A stretch of DNA of 64,000 bases from Streptomyces avermitilis MA-4680 = NBRC 14893 (GCF_000009765.2 NC_003155.5:2914001-2978000); one strand, 5' to 3'. Positions 33,628-43,556 are shown, counted from the stretch's first letter. Notes: a model not told the origin generated them from the sequence alone. A program made the numbers and translations.

Positions 33628-33683
33628 CCGGGGTGTCCCTTCTTCGCGTCCGAGCCGGTGTCGCTCGCGCGGGCGCGGTGGCG

Positions 33684-33710
33684 CGACGTTCGGGACGTTC
33701 GGGACGTTCC
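33684..33710. repeat. Three 9-bp tandem copies of (G)GACGTTCG
   Basis: ACGTTC starts at 33686, 33695 and 33704, a perfect 9-bp period, between ptsH and its terminator. No role is apparent. Confidence 0.6.
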
Positions 33711-33765
33711 TCAATTGATGATGCGGTGGCCGTCGCTTCGAAGACACCATTCCGCACATACTTTG

Positions 33766-33797
33766 AAAGGCTCGCCCGAAATATCGGGCGGGCCTTT
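33766..33797. terminator. Terminator between ptsH and the GntR gene
   Basis: A 14-bp stem (AAAGGCTCGCCCGA / TCGGGCGGGCCTTT, one wobble) with loop AATA, followed by a T-rich run on the plus strand. Confidence 0.85.
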
Positions 33798-33868
33798 CGT
33801 ATTTCTGTCTCACGGGCAGCAGAAATAATCTCCCGCGAATTCCATCCTCTTTGTATACGGCGCCCTTG

Positions 33869-34564
33869 TTAATGCCGCAGGCTCGTCATGTTTACGGGAT
33901 GTTGCGAAGTCCTCACACGTTCCGGGCGGTCTCCGCCGCCGGGAAAACGGAGCCGGTGCACCGCACTCGCGCGTTCGGTGTGCAGGGCCGTGATCGCCCG
34001 GGCCCGCTCACTGTCGCCGCGCGCGACGGCGTCCACGATGCCGCCGTGCTCCGCCCAGGACTCCGCCGGGTTGGCCGGCGCCTCCACCGCGTACATCCAG
34101 GCGATCTTGTGCCGCAGCTGGGCCAGCGTCGAGGTCAGGGCGGGGCTCCCGGAGGCCTGCGCGAGCGTCTCGTGGAACCAGCCCCCCAGGGACCGCAGAT
34201 CCTCGCTGCTCCCCCTCCTGGACCGCTCCTGCCCCAGCCTGACGAGGCCGCGCAGCACCTTGAGGTGGGCCTCGGTGCGACGCTGGGCGGCGCGCGCGGC
34301 GCCCAGCGGCTCCAGCAGCATGCGCATCTCCAGCAGGTCGGAGGCCTCCTGCTCGGTGGGCTCCGCGACGCACGCGCCCGCGTGCCGACGGGTGACGACG
34401 AACCCCTCCGCCTCCAGCGTGCGCAGGGCCTCGCGCACGGGGACGCGCGAGACGCCGTAGCGCCGCGCGAGGAGTTCCTCGGTGAGCCGGCTGCCGCGCT
34501 CGTAGACACCCGCGACGATGTCATCACGGATCGCCGTGCATACCGAGTGCGCCGGAATACGCAT
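33869..34564 (-). CDS. GntR/FadR-family transcriptional regulator
   Basis: 231 residues: winged helix at ~8-68 (AIRDDIVAGVYERGSRLTEE, RRYGVSRVPVREALRTLEAEGF) and a helical FCD ligand domain at ~85-210 (LLEMRMLLEPLGAARAA, WFHETLAQASGSP, EHGGIVDAVARGDSERA). FCD regulators bind small organic acids. It is a single gene between the HPr and M23 genes; its target is unknown. The last ~25 residues are unusual and polar. Confidence 0.9.
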   Translation of the reverse strand: MRIPAHSVCTAIRDDIVAGVYERGSRLTEELLARRYGVSRVPVREALRTLEAEGFVVTRRHAGACVAEPTEQEASDLLEMRMLLEPLGAARAAQRRTEAHLKVLRGLVRLGQERSRRGSSEDLRSLGGWFHETLAQASGSPALTSTLAQLRHKIAWMYAVEAPANPAESWAEHGGIVDAVARGDSERARAITALHTERASAVHRLRFPGGGDRPERVRTSQHPVNMTSLRH

Positions 34565-34704
34565 GACCGACCTCCGTCTTAATCCCCGTGAAACGTCGCC
34601 GATTGACGTGTGTTCAGGCGACTCTATTGCAGCGGGACGGAATTTCCGATGGCAGGCCGGAATCCATGGATATTTTTTGGACAGACAGCAGTTCGAAACA
34701 ACGA

Positions 34705-34731
34705 AGGTCCCGGCTCGGTGAGCCGGGACCT
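34705..34731 (-). terminator. Terminator of the M23 peptidase gene
   Basis: A perfect 12-bp stem (AGGTCCCGGCTC / GAGCCGGGACCT) with a 3-base loop, followed on the minus strand by TCGTTGTTTCG. Confidence 0.85.
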
Positions 34732-34760
34732 CGGAAGGGACGTGCCTGTCGGGCAGGTTG

Positions 34761-35537
34761 TCAGACGTTCACGCCGTGCGAGCGCAGGTACGCGACCGGG
34801 TCGATGTCCGAGCCGTACTCCGCGGTCGTACGGGCCTCGAAGTGGAGGTGGGGCCCCGTGGTGTTGCCCGTGGCGCCCGAGATGCCTATCTGCTGGCCCG
34901 GGGTGACCGTCTGACCGACGGAGACGCCGATGGACGACAGGTGGCCGTACTGCGTGTAGGTGCCGTCGTTCATCTTGATGACGATGTTGTTCCCGTACGC
35001 GCCGCCCCAGCCGGCCTCCACGACGGTGCCGGAGCCGACCGCGTGGACGGAGGTGCCGGACGCGGCGTGGAAGTCGACGCCGGTGTGGCTGCCCGAGGAC
35101 CAGAGGGAGCCGCCGGACTTGTAGCCCGTGGAGACGTACGAGCCGGCGATCGGGGCCACAAACGTGTTCAGACGCTTGCGCTCGGCCTCACGGGCGGCGC
35201 GCGCCTTGGCGGCGTGCTCCTTCTCGGCCAGCTCGGCGGCCTTCTTGCGCGCGGCCTCCTCGGCCTTCTTCTTGGCGGCGGCCTCTGCGGCGGCCTGCTC
35301 CTGGGCGACGGCCTGGGCGTCGACCTGGGCGGCGACCGAGTCACCGATGGAGACGGCCTGAGTCAGCCCGGTCTGCTCGACGGAGGGTTCGGCGGAGGGC
35401 TCGGCGGCGAGCGCCGGAGCGGCCAGGGTGCCGATGACGCCGGTGGTGGTGAGCGCCGCGACGCCCACGGCGTGCGTGGTCGTGCGCTTCGTGCGGCCCG
35501 GACGACGGTGCTTCCCGGTGGCGCGGGTGAACGCCAT
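34761..35537 (-). CDS. Secreted M23 (LytM-type) peptidoglycan endopeptidase
   Basis: 258 residues. A long basic signal peptide (cleaved near APALA|AEP, ~44) and an Ala/Lys/Glu coiled coil (~80-120) precede an M23 catalytic domain (~125-258). Zinc ligands: HTGVD (His, Asp) and GPHLHFE (HxH). It cleaves peptide cross-links in the cell wall. The 5' leader is a c-di-AMP riboswitch, so synthesis is coupled to c-di-AMP level. Confidence 0.93.
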   Translation of the reverse strand: MAFTRATGKHRRPGRTKRTTTHAVGVAALTTTGVIGTLAAPALAAEPSAEPSVEQTGLTQAVSIGDSVAAQVDAQAVAQEQAAAEAAAKKKAEEAARKKAAELAEKEHAAKARAAREAERKRLNTFVAPIAGSYVSTGYKSGGSLWSSGSHTGVDFHAASGTSVHAVGSGTVVEAGWGGAYGNNIVIKMNDGTYTQYGHLSSIGVSVGQTVTPGQQIGISGATGNTTGPHLHFEARTTAEYGSDIDPVAYLRSHGVNV

Positions 35538-35563
35538 GAAGTGGCTGGTCCTTTCCTTCCTTC

Positions 35564-35700
35564 TCGCCTACCGGGTTAGCTGACGGGTTCGGAGCAGGAA
35601 GGTCTCCTACGGGCTCCCTCAGGAGAGGGTGCCCGATTCACCCCAGGGACTGCGATGGGTCCCCGGCTCCCCTGGCTCGCGCCATACGGGGACTCGGCGA
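35564..35700 (-). ncRNA. c-di-AMP (ydaO/yuaA) riboswitch
   Basis: On the minus strand the element opens with TCGCCGAG and closes with GTAGGCGA, which pair as P1. In between are the hallmark blocks GGGGACCCA, GGGGTGAATC and CCCGTCAGCTAACC, matching the ydaO class in order and spacing. It ends 27 bp before the M23 start, so high c-di-AMP is expected to lower expression. Related riboswitches control cell-wall hydrolases (for example rpfA) in Streptomyces. Confidence 0.95.
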
Positions 35701-35752
35701 TGACTGTCCGGTGCCGCGGGCGCGGCGCACTGCCTGACGAACAGCCGGACTG

Positions 35753-35782
35753 ACGCTAAGCGTGGGCTCTTTCAATCAACAA
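35753..35782 (-). promoter_or_regulatory. Promoter of the riboswitch-M23 transcript
   Basis: Minus strand: TTGTTG (35782-35777), 18-bp spacer, TAGCGT (35758-35753). This would start the RNA near 35746, just ahead of the riboswitch. Confidence 0.5.
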
Positions 35783-35862
35783 ACGGATCGAGGTTTTTGT
35801 AGCGCACGCCACAGGTCAGACGCATCACCTCTATGGCAATACGGACAAACTCTCAGCAAACA

Positions 35863-35894
35863 GGGCCCTGGTGACTCTTCAGTCACCAGGGCCC
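35863..35894 (-). terminator. Terminator of the M16 protease operon
   Basis: A perfect 14-bp stem (GGGCCCTGGTGACT / AGTCACCAGGGCCC) with loop CTTC, 19 bp after the second M16 gene. Confidence 0.9.
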
Positions 35895-35912
35895 CGCGGT
35901 GTTCCGCTGCTT

Positions 35913-37301
35913 CTACTCGGCTGCCACGACGCTCACTTCGCCGATACCGAGGGCCTTGACCGGCTCCGCGATCTGGGCGGCGTCACCCACGAGGACGGTC
36001 ACCAGACGGTCCATCGGGAAGGCGTTCACGGCGGCCGCGGTGGCCTCCACCGTGCCTGTGGCGGCGAGCTGTTGATACAGCGTCGCCTGGTAGTCGTCCG
36101 GCAGGTGCTGCTCGACCTGGTCGGCCAGGGTGCCCGCGACGGCCCCGGCGGTCTCGAACTTGAGCGGCGCGACGCCCACCAGGTTCTGCACGGCGATGTC
36201 GCGCTCGGCGTCCGTCAGCCCTTCGGCCGCGAGCGTGCGCAGCACCTTCCAGAGGTCGTCGAGCGCGGGGCCGGTGTTCGGCGTGTCGACGGAGCCACTG
36301 ATCGCGAGCATCGCGACGCCCGTACCGTCGGGGGCTGAGCGCAGCACCTGACCGAACGCCCGCACACCGTAGGTGTAGCCCTTCTCCTCGCGCAGGACCC
36401 GGTCCAAACGGGAGGTGAGGGTGCCGCCCAGGCAGTACGTGCCGAGCACCTGGGCGGGCCACACGCGGTCGTGCCGGTCGGCGCCGACGCGGCCGATGAG
36501 CAGCTGCGTCTGAACGGCTCCGGGGCGGTCCACGATGATCACGCGGCCGCTGTCGTCGGCGGTCACCGGGGGCACCGGCCGCGGCTCGGCGGACGAACCC
36601 GTCCAGGCTCCGAGCGTCTCGGCGAGCAGCCCGTCGAGGTCGACGCCGGCGAGGTCGCCGACGACCACCACCGTGGCCGTGGCGGGGCGTACGTACCTCT
36701 CGTAGAAGGCGCGCACGGCGGCCGAGTCGATTTTCTGGACGGTCTCCTCGGTGCCCTGGCGGGGGCGCGACATGCGCGACGTGGCCGGGAACAACTCCTT
36801 GGAGAGCTCCTTGGCGGCGCGGCGGGCCGGGTTGGCCGTCTCGTGCGGGATCTCGTCCAGCCGGTTGCGCACCAGGCGCTCGATCTCGCTGTCCTCGAAC
36901 GCCGGTGCCCGGAGGGCGTCGGCGAGCAGTCCGAGCGCCTTCGGGAGGCGGGAGACGGGGACTTCGAGGGACAGGCGTACGCCGGGGTGGTCGGCATGCG
37001 CGTCGAGGGTGGCGCCGCAGCGCTCCAGCTCGGCGGCGAACTCCTCGGCGGTGTGCTTGTCGGTGCCTTCGGAGAAGGCACGCGCCATGATCGTGGCGAC
37101 GCCGTCGAGGCTCGCCGGCTCGGCGTCCAGGGGTGCGTCGAGGAGCACCTCGACGGCGACGACCTGCTGGCCGGGGCGCTGGCAGCGCAGCACGGTCAGG
37201 CCGTTGTCGAGCGTGCCGCGCTCGGGCGCCGGGAACGCCCAGGGCCTGGCCTCGCCGGCCTGGGGCTGCGGGTGGAAGTCCATGGTCGCGAGCTCGTTCA
37301 C
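35913..37301 (-). CDS. M16-family protein lacking the zinc site (partner subunit)
   Basis: 462 residues with two M16 half-folds. Where active M16 proteases carry HXXEH, this one reads DGVATIMARAF, so it has no zinc ligands; it retains the C-terminal arginine/tyrosine region (YCLGGTLTSRLDRVLREEKGYTYGV). Such partners form heterodimers with an active subunit. GTG at 37301 overlaps the upstream stop (GTGA), with GAGGAG ahead. It is therefore co-made with the active M16 protein at a fixed ratio. Confidence 0.85.
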   Translation of the reverse strand: MNELATMDFHPQPQAGEARPWAFPAPERGTLDNGLTVLRCQRPGQQVVAVEVLLDAPLDAEPASLDGVATIMARAFSEGTDKHTAEEFAAELERCGATLDAHADHPGVRLSLEVPVSRLPKALGLLADALRAPAFEDSEIERLVRNRLDEIPHETANPARRAAKELSKELFPATSRMSRPRQGTEETVQKIDSAAVRAFYERYVRPATATVVVVGDLAGVDLDGLLAETLGAWTGSSAEPRPVPPVTADDSGRVIIVDRPGAVQTQLLIGRVGADRHDRVWPAQVLGTYCLGGTLTSRLDRVLREEKGYTYGVRAFGQVLRSAPDGTGVAMLAISGSVDTPNTGPALDDLWKVLRTLAAEGLTDAERDIAVQNLVGVAPLKFETAGAVAGTLADQVEQHLPDDYQATLYQQLAATGTVEATAAAVNAFPMDRLVTVLVGDAAQIAEPVKALGIGEVSVVAAE

Positions 37302-38662
37302 TTCGCCGACTCCTCGTTCTCGTCGGTGGTTTCGGCGGCTTCCACGTCCTCCGCCTCGGCTGCGACGGGCTCGTACACGAGCACCGCGCGGTTGTCGGGG
37401 CGCAGGCGGGCCTTGGCGACCTCCTGGACCTCCTCGGCGCTGACGTCGAGCACGCGCTGGACAGCGGTCAGGGCGAGCTGCGGGTCGCCGAACAGGACCG
37501 CGTAGCGGCACAGTTCGTCGGCGCGGCCCGCGACCGTGCTGAGCCGGTCCAGCCACTCGCGCTCCAACTGGGCCTGGGCGCGCTCCATCTCCTCGGCCGT
37601 GGGGCCCTCCTCGGCGAACCGGGCCAGCTCCTCGTCGACGGCCGCCTCGATCACTGGGACCTCGACGTCGCCGGACGTCTTCACGTCCAGCCAGCCCAGG
37701 GAGGGCGCCCCGGCGAGCCGCAGCAGACCGAAGCCGGCCGCGACGGCCGTACGGTCACGGCGTACGAGCCGGTTGTAGAGGCGGGAGGACTCGCCGCCGC
37801 CGAGGACGGTCAGCGCCAGGTCGGCCGCGTCGCACACGCGCGTGCCGTCCTCCGGGAGGCGGTAGGCGGCCATCAACGCGCGCGCGGGGACCTCCTCCTC
37901 GACGACCTCGCGCAGCTGCTCACCGATGGTGTCGGGCAGCGAGCCGTCGCGCGGCTGGGGCTTGCCGTCGTGTGCGGGGATGGACCCGAAGTACTTCTCG
38001 ACCCAGGCGAGCGTCTGCTTCGGGTCGATGTCGCCGACGACCGACAGGACGGCGTTGTTGGGCGCGTAGTAGGTGCGGAAGAACTCGCGCGCGTCCTGCA
38101 GCGTCGCCGCGTCCAGGTCGGCCATCGAGCCGATCGGGGTGTGATGGTACGGGTGGCCCTCGGGGTACGCGAGGGCGGTCAGCTTCTCGAAGGCGGTGCC
38201 GTACGGAACGTTGTCGTACCGCTGCCGGCGCTCGTTCTTGACGACGTCCCGCTGGTTCTCCATGGACTCGTCGTCGAGGGCGGTGAGCAGGGAGCCCATG
38301 CGGTCGGCCTCCAGCCAGAGGGCGAGCTCCAGCTGGTGCGCGGGCATGGTCTCGAAGTAGTTCGTGCGCTCGAAGCTGGTCGTGCCGTTGAGCGAGCCGC
38401 CGGCGCCCTGCACCAGCTCGAAGTGACCGTTGCCCTTGACCTGTCCGGACCCCTGGAACATCAGGTGCTCGAAGAGGTGGGCGAGACCCGTACGCCCCTT
38501 GACCTCGTGGCGCGAGCCGACGTCGTACCAGAGGCACACCGCCGCCACCGGGGTCTGGTGGTCCTCGGAGAGCACCACGCGCAGGCCATTGGCCAGGCGG
38601 TGCTCGGTCGCTGTCAGGCCGCCGGAGCCTGCCTCAGCTGTGGCCGTGTGACCCATGGGCAT
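37298..38662 (-). CDS. M16B zinc metallopeptidase (active subunit)
   Basis: 454 residues. The inverted zinc motif HLFEH lies in GRTGLAHLFEHLMFQ near 75, and the distal glutamate in ENQRDVVKNERR near 150. M16B enzymes degrade small peptides in a closed chamber. ATG at 38662 has GAAGGGA 5 bp upstream. First gene of the two-gene operon. Confidence 0.88.
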   Translation of the reverse strand: MPMGHTATAEAGSGGLTATEHRLANGLRVVLSEDHQTPVAAVCLWYDVGSRHEVKGRTGLAHLFEHLMFQGSGQVKGNGHFELVQGAGGSLNGTTSFERTNYFETMPAHQLELALWLEADRMGSLLTALDDESMENQRDVVKNERRQRYDNVPYGTAFEKLTALAYPEGHPYHHTPIGSMADLDAATLQDAREFFRTYYAPNNAVLSVVGDIDPKQTLAWVEKYFGSIPAHDGKPQPRDGSLPDTIGEQLREVVEEEVPARALMAAYRLPEDGTRVCDAADLALTVLGGGESSRLYNRLVRRDRTAVAAGFGLLRLAGAPSLGWLDVKTSGDVEVPVIEAAVDEELARFAEEGPTAEEMERAQAQLEREWLDRLSTVAGRADELCRYAVLFGDPQLALTAVQRVLDVSAEEVQEVAKARLRPDNRAVLVYEPVAAEAEDVEAAETTDENEESAK

Positions 38663-38966
38663 GTACGTCCCTTCGATCGCGGATGCTTCTGTGGCACACC
38701 GCAGATTTCCTGCCGGTCCTGCCACTGTATGCAAGCGCGCAGACAGGTGCCGAAGTTCCCGCGCCTCGTACGCCGAGAGCGAGACTCGGGTGTGCGGTGC
38801 AGGGGAACTCGGCCACGCCGGGGACGGCCCGGGCGCCGTGTTGACGAGGCCTGCCGGAAGCCCCCTGGAAGCCGTACGGACGGGTCGTGGTCCGCGTTGT
38901 CAGTGGGGCGGTCCACAATGGACCGCGTCAGATCCCGTTCATGTTGGTGAAGGAGCCGCAGCAGCG

Positions 38967-41423
38967 ATGGCCCGCCGCAGCACGAAGACCCCGCCGCCCG
39001 ACGACTTCGAGGAGAGGATCCTCGACATCGACGTCGTCGACGAGATGCAGGGCTCCTTCCTCGAGTACGCGTACTCGGTCATCTACTCCCGTGCCCTGCC
39101 GGACGCCCGCGACGGCCTCAAGCCGGTGCACCGCCGGATCGTCTATCAGATGAACGAGATGGGCCTGCGCCCCGACCGCGGCTATGTGAAGTGCGCCCGC
39201 GTCGTCGGCGAGGTCATGGGTAAGCTCCACCCGCACGGCGACGCGTCGATCTACGACGCCCTGGTGCGCCTCGCGCAGCCGTTCTCCATGCGCCTGCCCC
39301 TGGTCGACGGCCACGGCAACTTCGGTTCCCTGGGCAACGACGACCCGCCGGCCGCGATGCGTTACACCGAGTGCCGGATGGCCGACGCGACGTCACTGAT
39401 GACGGAGTCGATCGACGAGGACACAGTCGACTTCTCGCCGAACTACGACGGCCAGGAGCAGGAGCCGGTGGCCCTCCCGGCCGCCTTCCCGAACCTGCTG
39501 GTGAACGGCTCGTCGGGCATCGCCGTCGGCATGGCCACCAACATGCCGCCGCACAATCTCGGCGAGGTCATCTCGGCCGCCCGCCACCTCATCCGCTACC
39601 CGGGCGCCGACCTCGAGACGCTGATGAAGCACGTCCCGGGCCCGGACCTGCCCACCGGAGGCCGGATCGTCGGTCTCACCGGCATCCGCGACGCCTACGA
39701 GTCGGGTCGCGGCACCTTCAAGATCCGCGCCACGGTGTCGGTGGAGGACGTGACGGCGCGCCGCAAGGGCCTGGTCGTCACCGAACTGCCCTTCACCGTC
39801 GGCCCGGAGAAGGTGATCGCCAAGATCAAGGACCTGGTCGGTTCGAAGAAGCTCCAGGGCATCGCCGACGTGAAGGACCTCACGGACCGCGCGCACGGCC
39901 TGCGCCTGGTCATCGAGATCAAGAACGGCTTCGTGCCGGAGGCGGTCCTGGAGCAGCTCTACAAGCTGACGCCGATGGAGGAGTCCTTCGGCATCAACAA
40001 CGTCGCCCTGGTGGACGGCCAGCCGCTCACGCTCGGCCTCAAGGAACTCCTTGAGGTCTACCTCGACCACCGCTTCGAGGTCGTACGGCGTCGGTCGGAG
40101 TTCCGTCGCGGCAAGAAGCGCGACCGTCTGCACCTGGTCGAGGGCCTCCTCGTCGCGCTCCTGGACATCGACGAGGTCATCCGCCTCATCCGCTCAAGCG
40201 ACAACTCGGCGCAGGCGAAGGAGCGCCTGATCGAGCGCTTCTCGCTGAGCGAGGTGCAGACGCAGTACATCCTGGACACGCCGCTGCGCCGGCTCACCAG
40301 GTTCGACCGCATCGAGCTGGAGTCGGAGCGCGACCGGCTGAACGGCGAGATCGACGAGCTGACCGGCATCCTGGAGTCGGACGCGGAGCTGCGCAAGCTG
40401 GTCTCCGGCGAGCTGGCCGCGGTGGCCAAGAAGTTCGGCACCGACCGCCGTACGGTGCTCCTGGAGTCCGCCGGGTCGACGGCCGCCACCGTGCCGCTCC
40501 AGGTGGCGGACGACCCGTGCCGTGTCCTGCTGTCCTCGACGGGCCTCCTCGCCCGTACGGCGAACGGCGCCCCCTTCGGGGAGGACGCCGACGGCAGGCG
40601 CACCAAGCACGACGTGATCGTGTCGGCGGTCCCGGCGACGGCTCGGGGCGAGGTGGGCGCGGTGACGTCCTCCGGCCGTCTGCTCCGGCTGAACGTGATC
40701 GACCTGCCACGGCTGCCGGAGACCACATCGGCGCCCAACCTCTCCGGGGGCGCGCCGATTTCGGAGTTCCTCTCCTCGCTGGAGGGGGACGAGACGGTGG
40801 TCTGTCTGACGACGCTCGACGAGTCCTCGCCCGGCCTGGCCCTGGGCACGGAACAGGGTGTCGTGAAGCGCGTGGTCCCCGACTACCCCTCGAACAAGGG
40901 GGAGTTGGAGGTCATCACGCTCAAGGACGGCGACCGGATCGTCGGCGCGATCGAGCTGAGCACGGGCGAGGAGGACCTCGTCTTCATCACGGACGACGCC
41001 CAGCTGCTGCGCTACCAGGCCTCCCAGGTGCGCCCGCAGGGCCGTGCGGCGGGCGGCATGGCGGGCATCAAGCTCACGGACGGCGCGAAGGTGATCTCCT
41101 TCACGGCGGTCGACCCGGCGGCCGATGCCGTGGTCTTCACGGTGGCGGGCTCGCGCGGCACGCTGGACGACTCGGTGCAGACCACGGCCAAGCTGACACC
41201 GTTCGACCAGTACCCGCGCAAGGGCCGTGCCACGGGCGGCGTGCGCTGCCAGCGGTTCCTGAAGGGCGAGGACTGCCTGTCCATCGCCTGGGCGGGACCG
41301 GTGCCTGCGCGGGCCGCGCAGAAGAACGGCACCCCGGCGGAGCTGCCGGAGATGGACCCGCGCCGCGACGGCTCGGGTGTGTCGCTGGCGAAGACGGTGG
41401 CGGTGGTGGCGGGACCGGTGTAG
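38967..41423 (+). CDS. parC: Topoisomerase IV subunit A (GyrA/ParC family)
   Basis: 818 residues: breakage-reunion domain with quinolone-region [19 protein letters not shown] and catalytic Tyr133 (AMRYTECR). The coiled coil and C-terminal six-blade domain (from ~500) follow, the latter with diverged GyrA-box-like sequence ([17 protein letters not shown]). It decatenates chromosomes with ParE, encoded in this window at 58.8-60.9 kb. ATG 38967 matches the start of the family. The gyrA gene proper lies elsewhere in Streptomyces. Confidence 0.93.
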   Translation: MARRSTKTPPPDDFEERILDIDVVDEMQGSFLEYAYSVIYSRALPDARDGLKPVHRRIVYQMNEMGLRPDRGYVKCARVVGEVMGKLHPHGDASIYDALVRLAQPFSMRLPLVDGHGNFGSLGNDDPPAAMRYTECRMADATSLMTESIDEDTVDFSPNYDGQEQEPVALPAAFPNLLVNGSSGIAVGMATNMPPHNLGEVISAARHLIRYPGADLETLMKHVPGPDLPTGGRIVGLTGIRDAYESGRGTFKIRATVSVEDVTARRKGLVVTELPFTVGPEKVIAKIKDLVGSKKLQGIADVKDLTDRAHGLRLVIEIKNGFVPEAVLEQLYKLTPMEESFGINNVALVDGQPLTLGLKELLEVYLDHRFEVVRRRSEFRRGKKRDRLHLVEGLLVALLDIDEVIRLIRSSDNSAQAKERLIERFSLSEVQTQYILDTPLRRLTRFDRIELESERDRLNGEIDELTGILESDAELRKLVSGELAAVAKKFGTDRRTVLLESAGSTAATVPLQVADDPCRVLLSSTGLLARTANGAPFGEDADGRRTKHDVIVSAVPATARGEVGAVTSSGRLLRLNVIDLPRLPETTSAPNLSGGAPISEFLSSLEGDETVVCLTTLDESSPGLALGTEQGVVKRVVPDYPSNKGELEVITLKDGDRIVGAIELSTGEEDLVFITDDAQLLRYQASQVRPQGRAAGGMAGIKLTDGAKVISFTAVDPAADAVVFTVAGSRGTLDDSVQTTAKLTPFDQYPRKGRATGGVRCQRFLKGEDCLSIAWAGPVPARAAQKNGTPAELPEMDPRRDGSGVSLAKTVAVVAGPV

Positions 41424-41435
41424 GCCCGCTGCGGA

Positions 41436-42521
41436 TCAGCCGGCCTGCTCGGCCTCGGCCGTCTCCTGCCGTTGCTCCTGCTCCTGCTCCTGCTCCTGTA
41501 CGTAGCGGAGGACGCCCCACATGCTGTGCTCGTCGGCGTGTGGGGCGTCGTTCGTGCACGCGTCCAGCTCCTTGTGCAGGGCGGCCGTGTCGATGCCGGA
41601 CCCGATGAGGACGAGCTGGGTGAGGCGGGGGCCGGCGGGCGCCCAGGGCTCCGGGTAGAACCGCAGGAACCGGCCGACGGCATGCACGGCGTACCGGTTG
41701 CGAGGATCGGCGGTGCCGAAGTCGACGTACCCCTTGATGCGGTACAGCCCCTCGGGCCTGCTGTCGAGGAAGTCCATCATCCGACGCGGATTCATGGGCG
41801 CTTCGGAGGTGAAGGAGACGGAGTCGTAGGCGGCGTGCAGGTGACCGTGATGGTCCTCCTCACCGCGGTGTTCGTGCAGGTCGTCGAAGGAAAGCTGCCC
41901 GATGCGCTCCCCCGTGGGCCGGCAGTCGAAGAGGAGCTCGGGGTCGACCCGGCCGTAGGTGGCGGGCACGACGGCGGCTCGGTCGGTGAGTGAGCGGACG
42001 GCCCGGAGCACCCGCTCCCCGTCATCCGCCCGATCGATCTTGTTGACGACGACAAGATCGGCCATGGCGAGGTGCCGGTCGACCTCGGGATGCTTCGCGC
42101 GCGTGGCGTCGAACTCGGCGGCGTCGACGACCTCGACGAGGCCCCCGTACACGACCCGCGCATTCTCACTGGCGAGCACCATGCGCACCAGCTCCTGGGG
42201 CTCCGCGAGCCCGCTGGCCTCGATGACGATGACGTCGACACGCGCGGAGGGGTGCGCGAGCCGCTCCAGGTAGAGGTCGAGTTCGCCGGCGTCGACGGCA
42301 CAGCACAGGCACCCGTTCCCGAGGGAGACGGTCGAGTCACCGAGAGCCCCGGCGACGGCCATGGCATCGATCTCGATGGCACCGAAGTCGTTGACGATGG
42401 CACCGATCCGGCTCCCTCCGCTGCGATGGAGGAGGTGATTGAGCAGGGTGGTCTTGCCGGAGCCCAGGAATCCGGCGAGGACGACGACCGGGATCTGCTG
42501 CGGACTCGACGACTGGCTCAA
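41436..42521 (-). CDS. CobW/ZNG1-type GTPase metallochaperone
   Basis: 361 residues: P-loop GFLGSGKTTLLNH near 15-27, metal-binding GCLCC (CxCC) near 74-78, guanine-specificity NKID, and a CobW C-terminal domain. A His/Asp/Glu-rich loop (HEHRGEEDHHGHLH) suggests zinc handling. TTG at 42521 is the likely start (GAAGGGG upstream). The C terminus is a Glu-Gln repeat encoded by a hexanucleotide run. Its stop is 12 bp from the parC stop on the other strand. Confidence 0.88.
   Translation of the reverse strand: MSQSSSPQQIPVVVLAGFLGSGKTTLLNHLLHRSGGSRIGAIVNDFGAIEIDAMAVAGALGDSTVSLGNGCLCCAVDAGELDLYLERLAHPSARVDVIVIEASGLAEPQELVRMVLASENARVVYGGLVEVVDAAEFDATRAKHPEVDRHLAMADLVVVNKIDRADDGERVLRAVRSLTDRAAVVPATYGRVDPELLFDCRPTGERIGQLSFDDLHEHRGEEDHHGHLHAAYDSVSFTSEAPMNPRRMMDFLDSRPEGLYRIKGYVDFGTADPRNRYAVHAVGRFLRFYPEPWAPAGPRLTQLVLIGSGIDTAALHKELDACTNDAPHADEHSMWGVLRYVQEQEQEQEQRQETAEAEQAG
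41475..41498. repeat. Hexanucleotide repeat (CTCCTG x4)
   Basis: Four perfect CTCCTG copies in the 3' end of the CobW gene encode (Glu-Gln)n. Gain or loss of a unit would keep the frame. Confidence 0.85.
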
Positions 42522-42893
42522 CGTGCGCCCCTTCTCACACCGGTGCGTGCGCCGGCTCGTGTACCGGCGGACGCTCGAGAGAGGCTCATGGCTCGGCTCG
42601 CGCCGAATGGGGCCGGCTCTCGTACGACGAATTACTGCCGACCCAGGATACGAGCGGGTGGAAACACCGCGAAGTGAACGATTGTTAGCGGCGCTCGCGG
42701 GGCACACGTTGGGCATGGCGCCGGGAAACGCGACCCACACATCCCTCCGTGCGCCTCCTCTCCGCCTCCCTGCCGATCAGAGCCGCTCGGCACTCTGGGA
42801 GACGGCAAGCGCGCCGCCCACCGCTCGCCGGTCCCCATATCCGTCGCCCCGCACCCGACGACCGGCGGATGGTCGCCTGAATCGGGGGTTGAC
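42522..42893. other. Divergent region upstream of the CobW gene and DUF6082
   Basis: No gene is convincing. I looked for a Zur-type zinc box near 42670-42700 and found none that fits. Nothing else stands out. Confidence 0.4.
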
Positions 42894-43415
42894 ATGGCCA
42901 CACAGAACTCTGGGATGCGGAGGCTCGGCTCCGCCACCAGGGCCAGGCTCGCGGTCGCGGTCAGCGCGGTCGTGGAACGCAGCACGCGCCAGCGTCGGCG
43001 CGCCGTACTCACCGAACAGCACCGCCTCCACTTCGACCTGCTGTGCAAGGCCATGGACGACCCTGCGCTGGCGGCGGTCCTGGATACGTACGAGCGCGAG
43101 ATCCCGCCGGAGACACAGCGCCAGTACCTCTTCGCGAACGCTCTGTACGTCAACGCCCTGTACTTCCACCGGATCGGCGCTCTGAACCTCGTCGAACTCC
43201 ACGGACACCTTCGCGTGATCTGCCGCAACCGGATCTTCCGTGAGTACTGGACCGCCACGCAGCACCATCGCGAGAGCCTGCCCGATTCGTCCGAAGAGGC
43301 CGCACTGGGTCGGATGACCGAGGGTCTGGTGCAGGAATTGAACAACTTGGCCGACGACACGGACGACGGCGATCTCGAGGAGTGGTGGGTGGTGGGGCAA
43401 CCGCCAGGCGAGTGA
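42894..43415 (+). CDS. DUF6082-like hypothetical protein
   Basis: 173 residues, helical. A basic N terminus, then a conserved-looking core (TEQHRLHFDLLCKAMDDPAL, FANALYVNALYFHRIGALN, LRVICRNRIFREYWTATQHH). This matches, from memory, the Streptomyces-specific DUF6082 family, often next to accessory genes. Function unknown. It and the next gene look like a small accessory insert between CobW and the citrate synthases. Confidence 0.7.
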   Translation: MATQNSGMRRLGSATRARLAVAVSAVVERSTRQRRRAVLTEQHRLHFDLLCKAMDDPALAAVLDTYEREIPPETQRQYLFANALYVNALYFHRIGALNLVELHGHLRVICRNRIFREYWTATQHHRESLPDSSEEAALGRMTEGLVQELNNLADDTDDGDLEEWWVVGQPPGE

Positions 43416-43556
43416 CGGTTCAGCCGCGACCCGCGTGTGCTTACGAGACTTGGGAGACGCGTGGGGCACGGAGCCGATACTCTGCCCGCAGCTTGCCCCG
43501 GGCAAACATCTTGCAAGGCGGCACTGTTTTGCGCAGGGCTGCACCCCCACAAGGAC

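Noticed and set aside
42660..42700. Possible Zur zinc box upstream of the CobW gene
   Set aside because: TGAACGATTGTTAG does not keep the 7-1-7 symmetry of the known Zur box.
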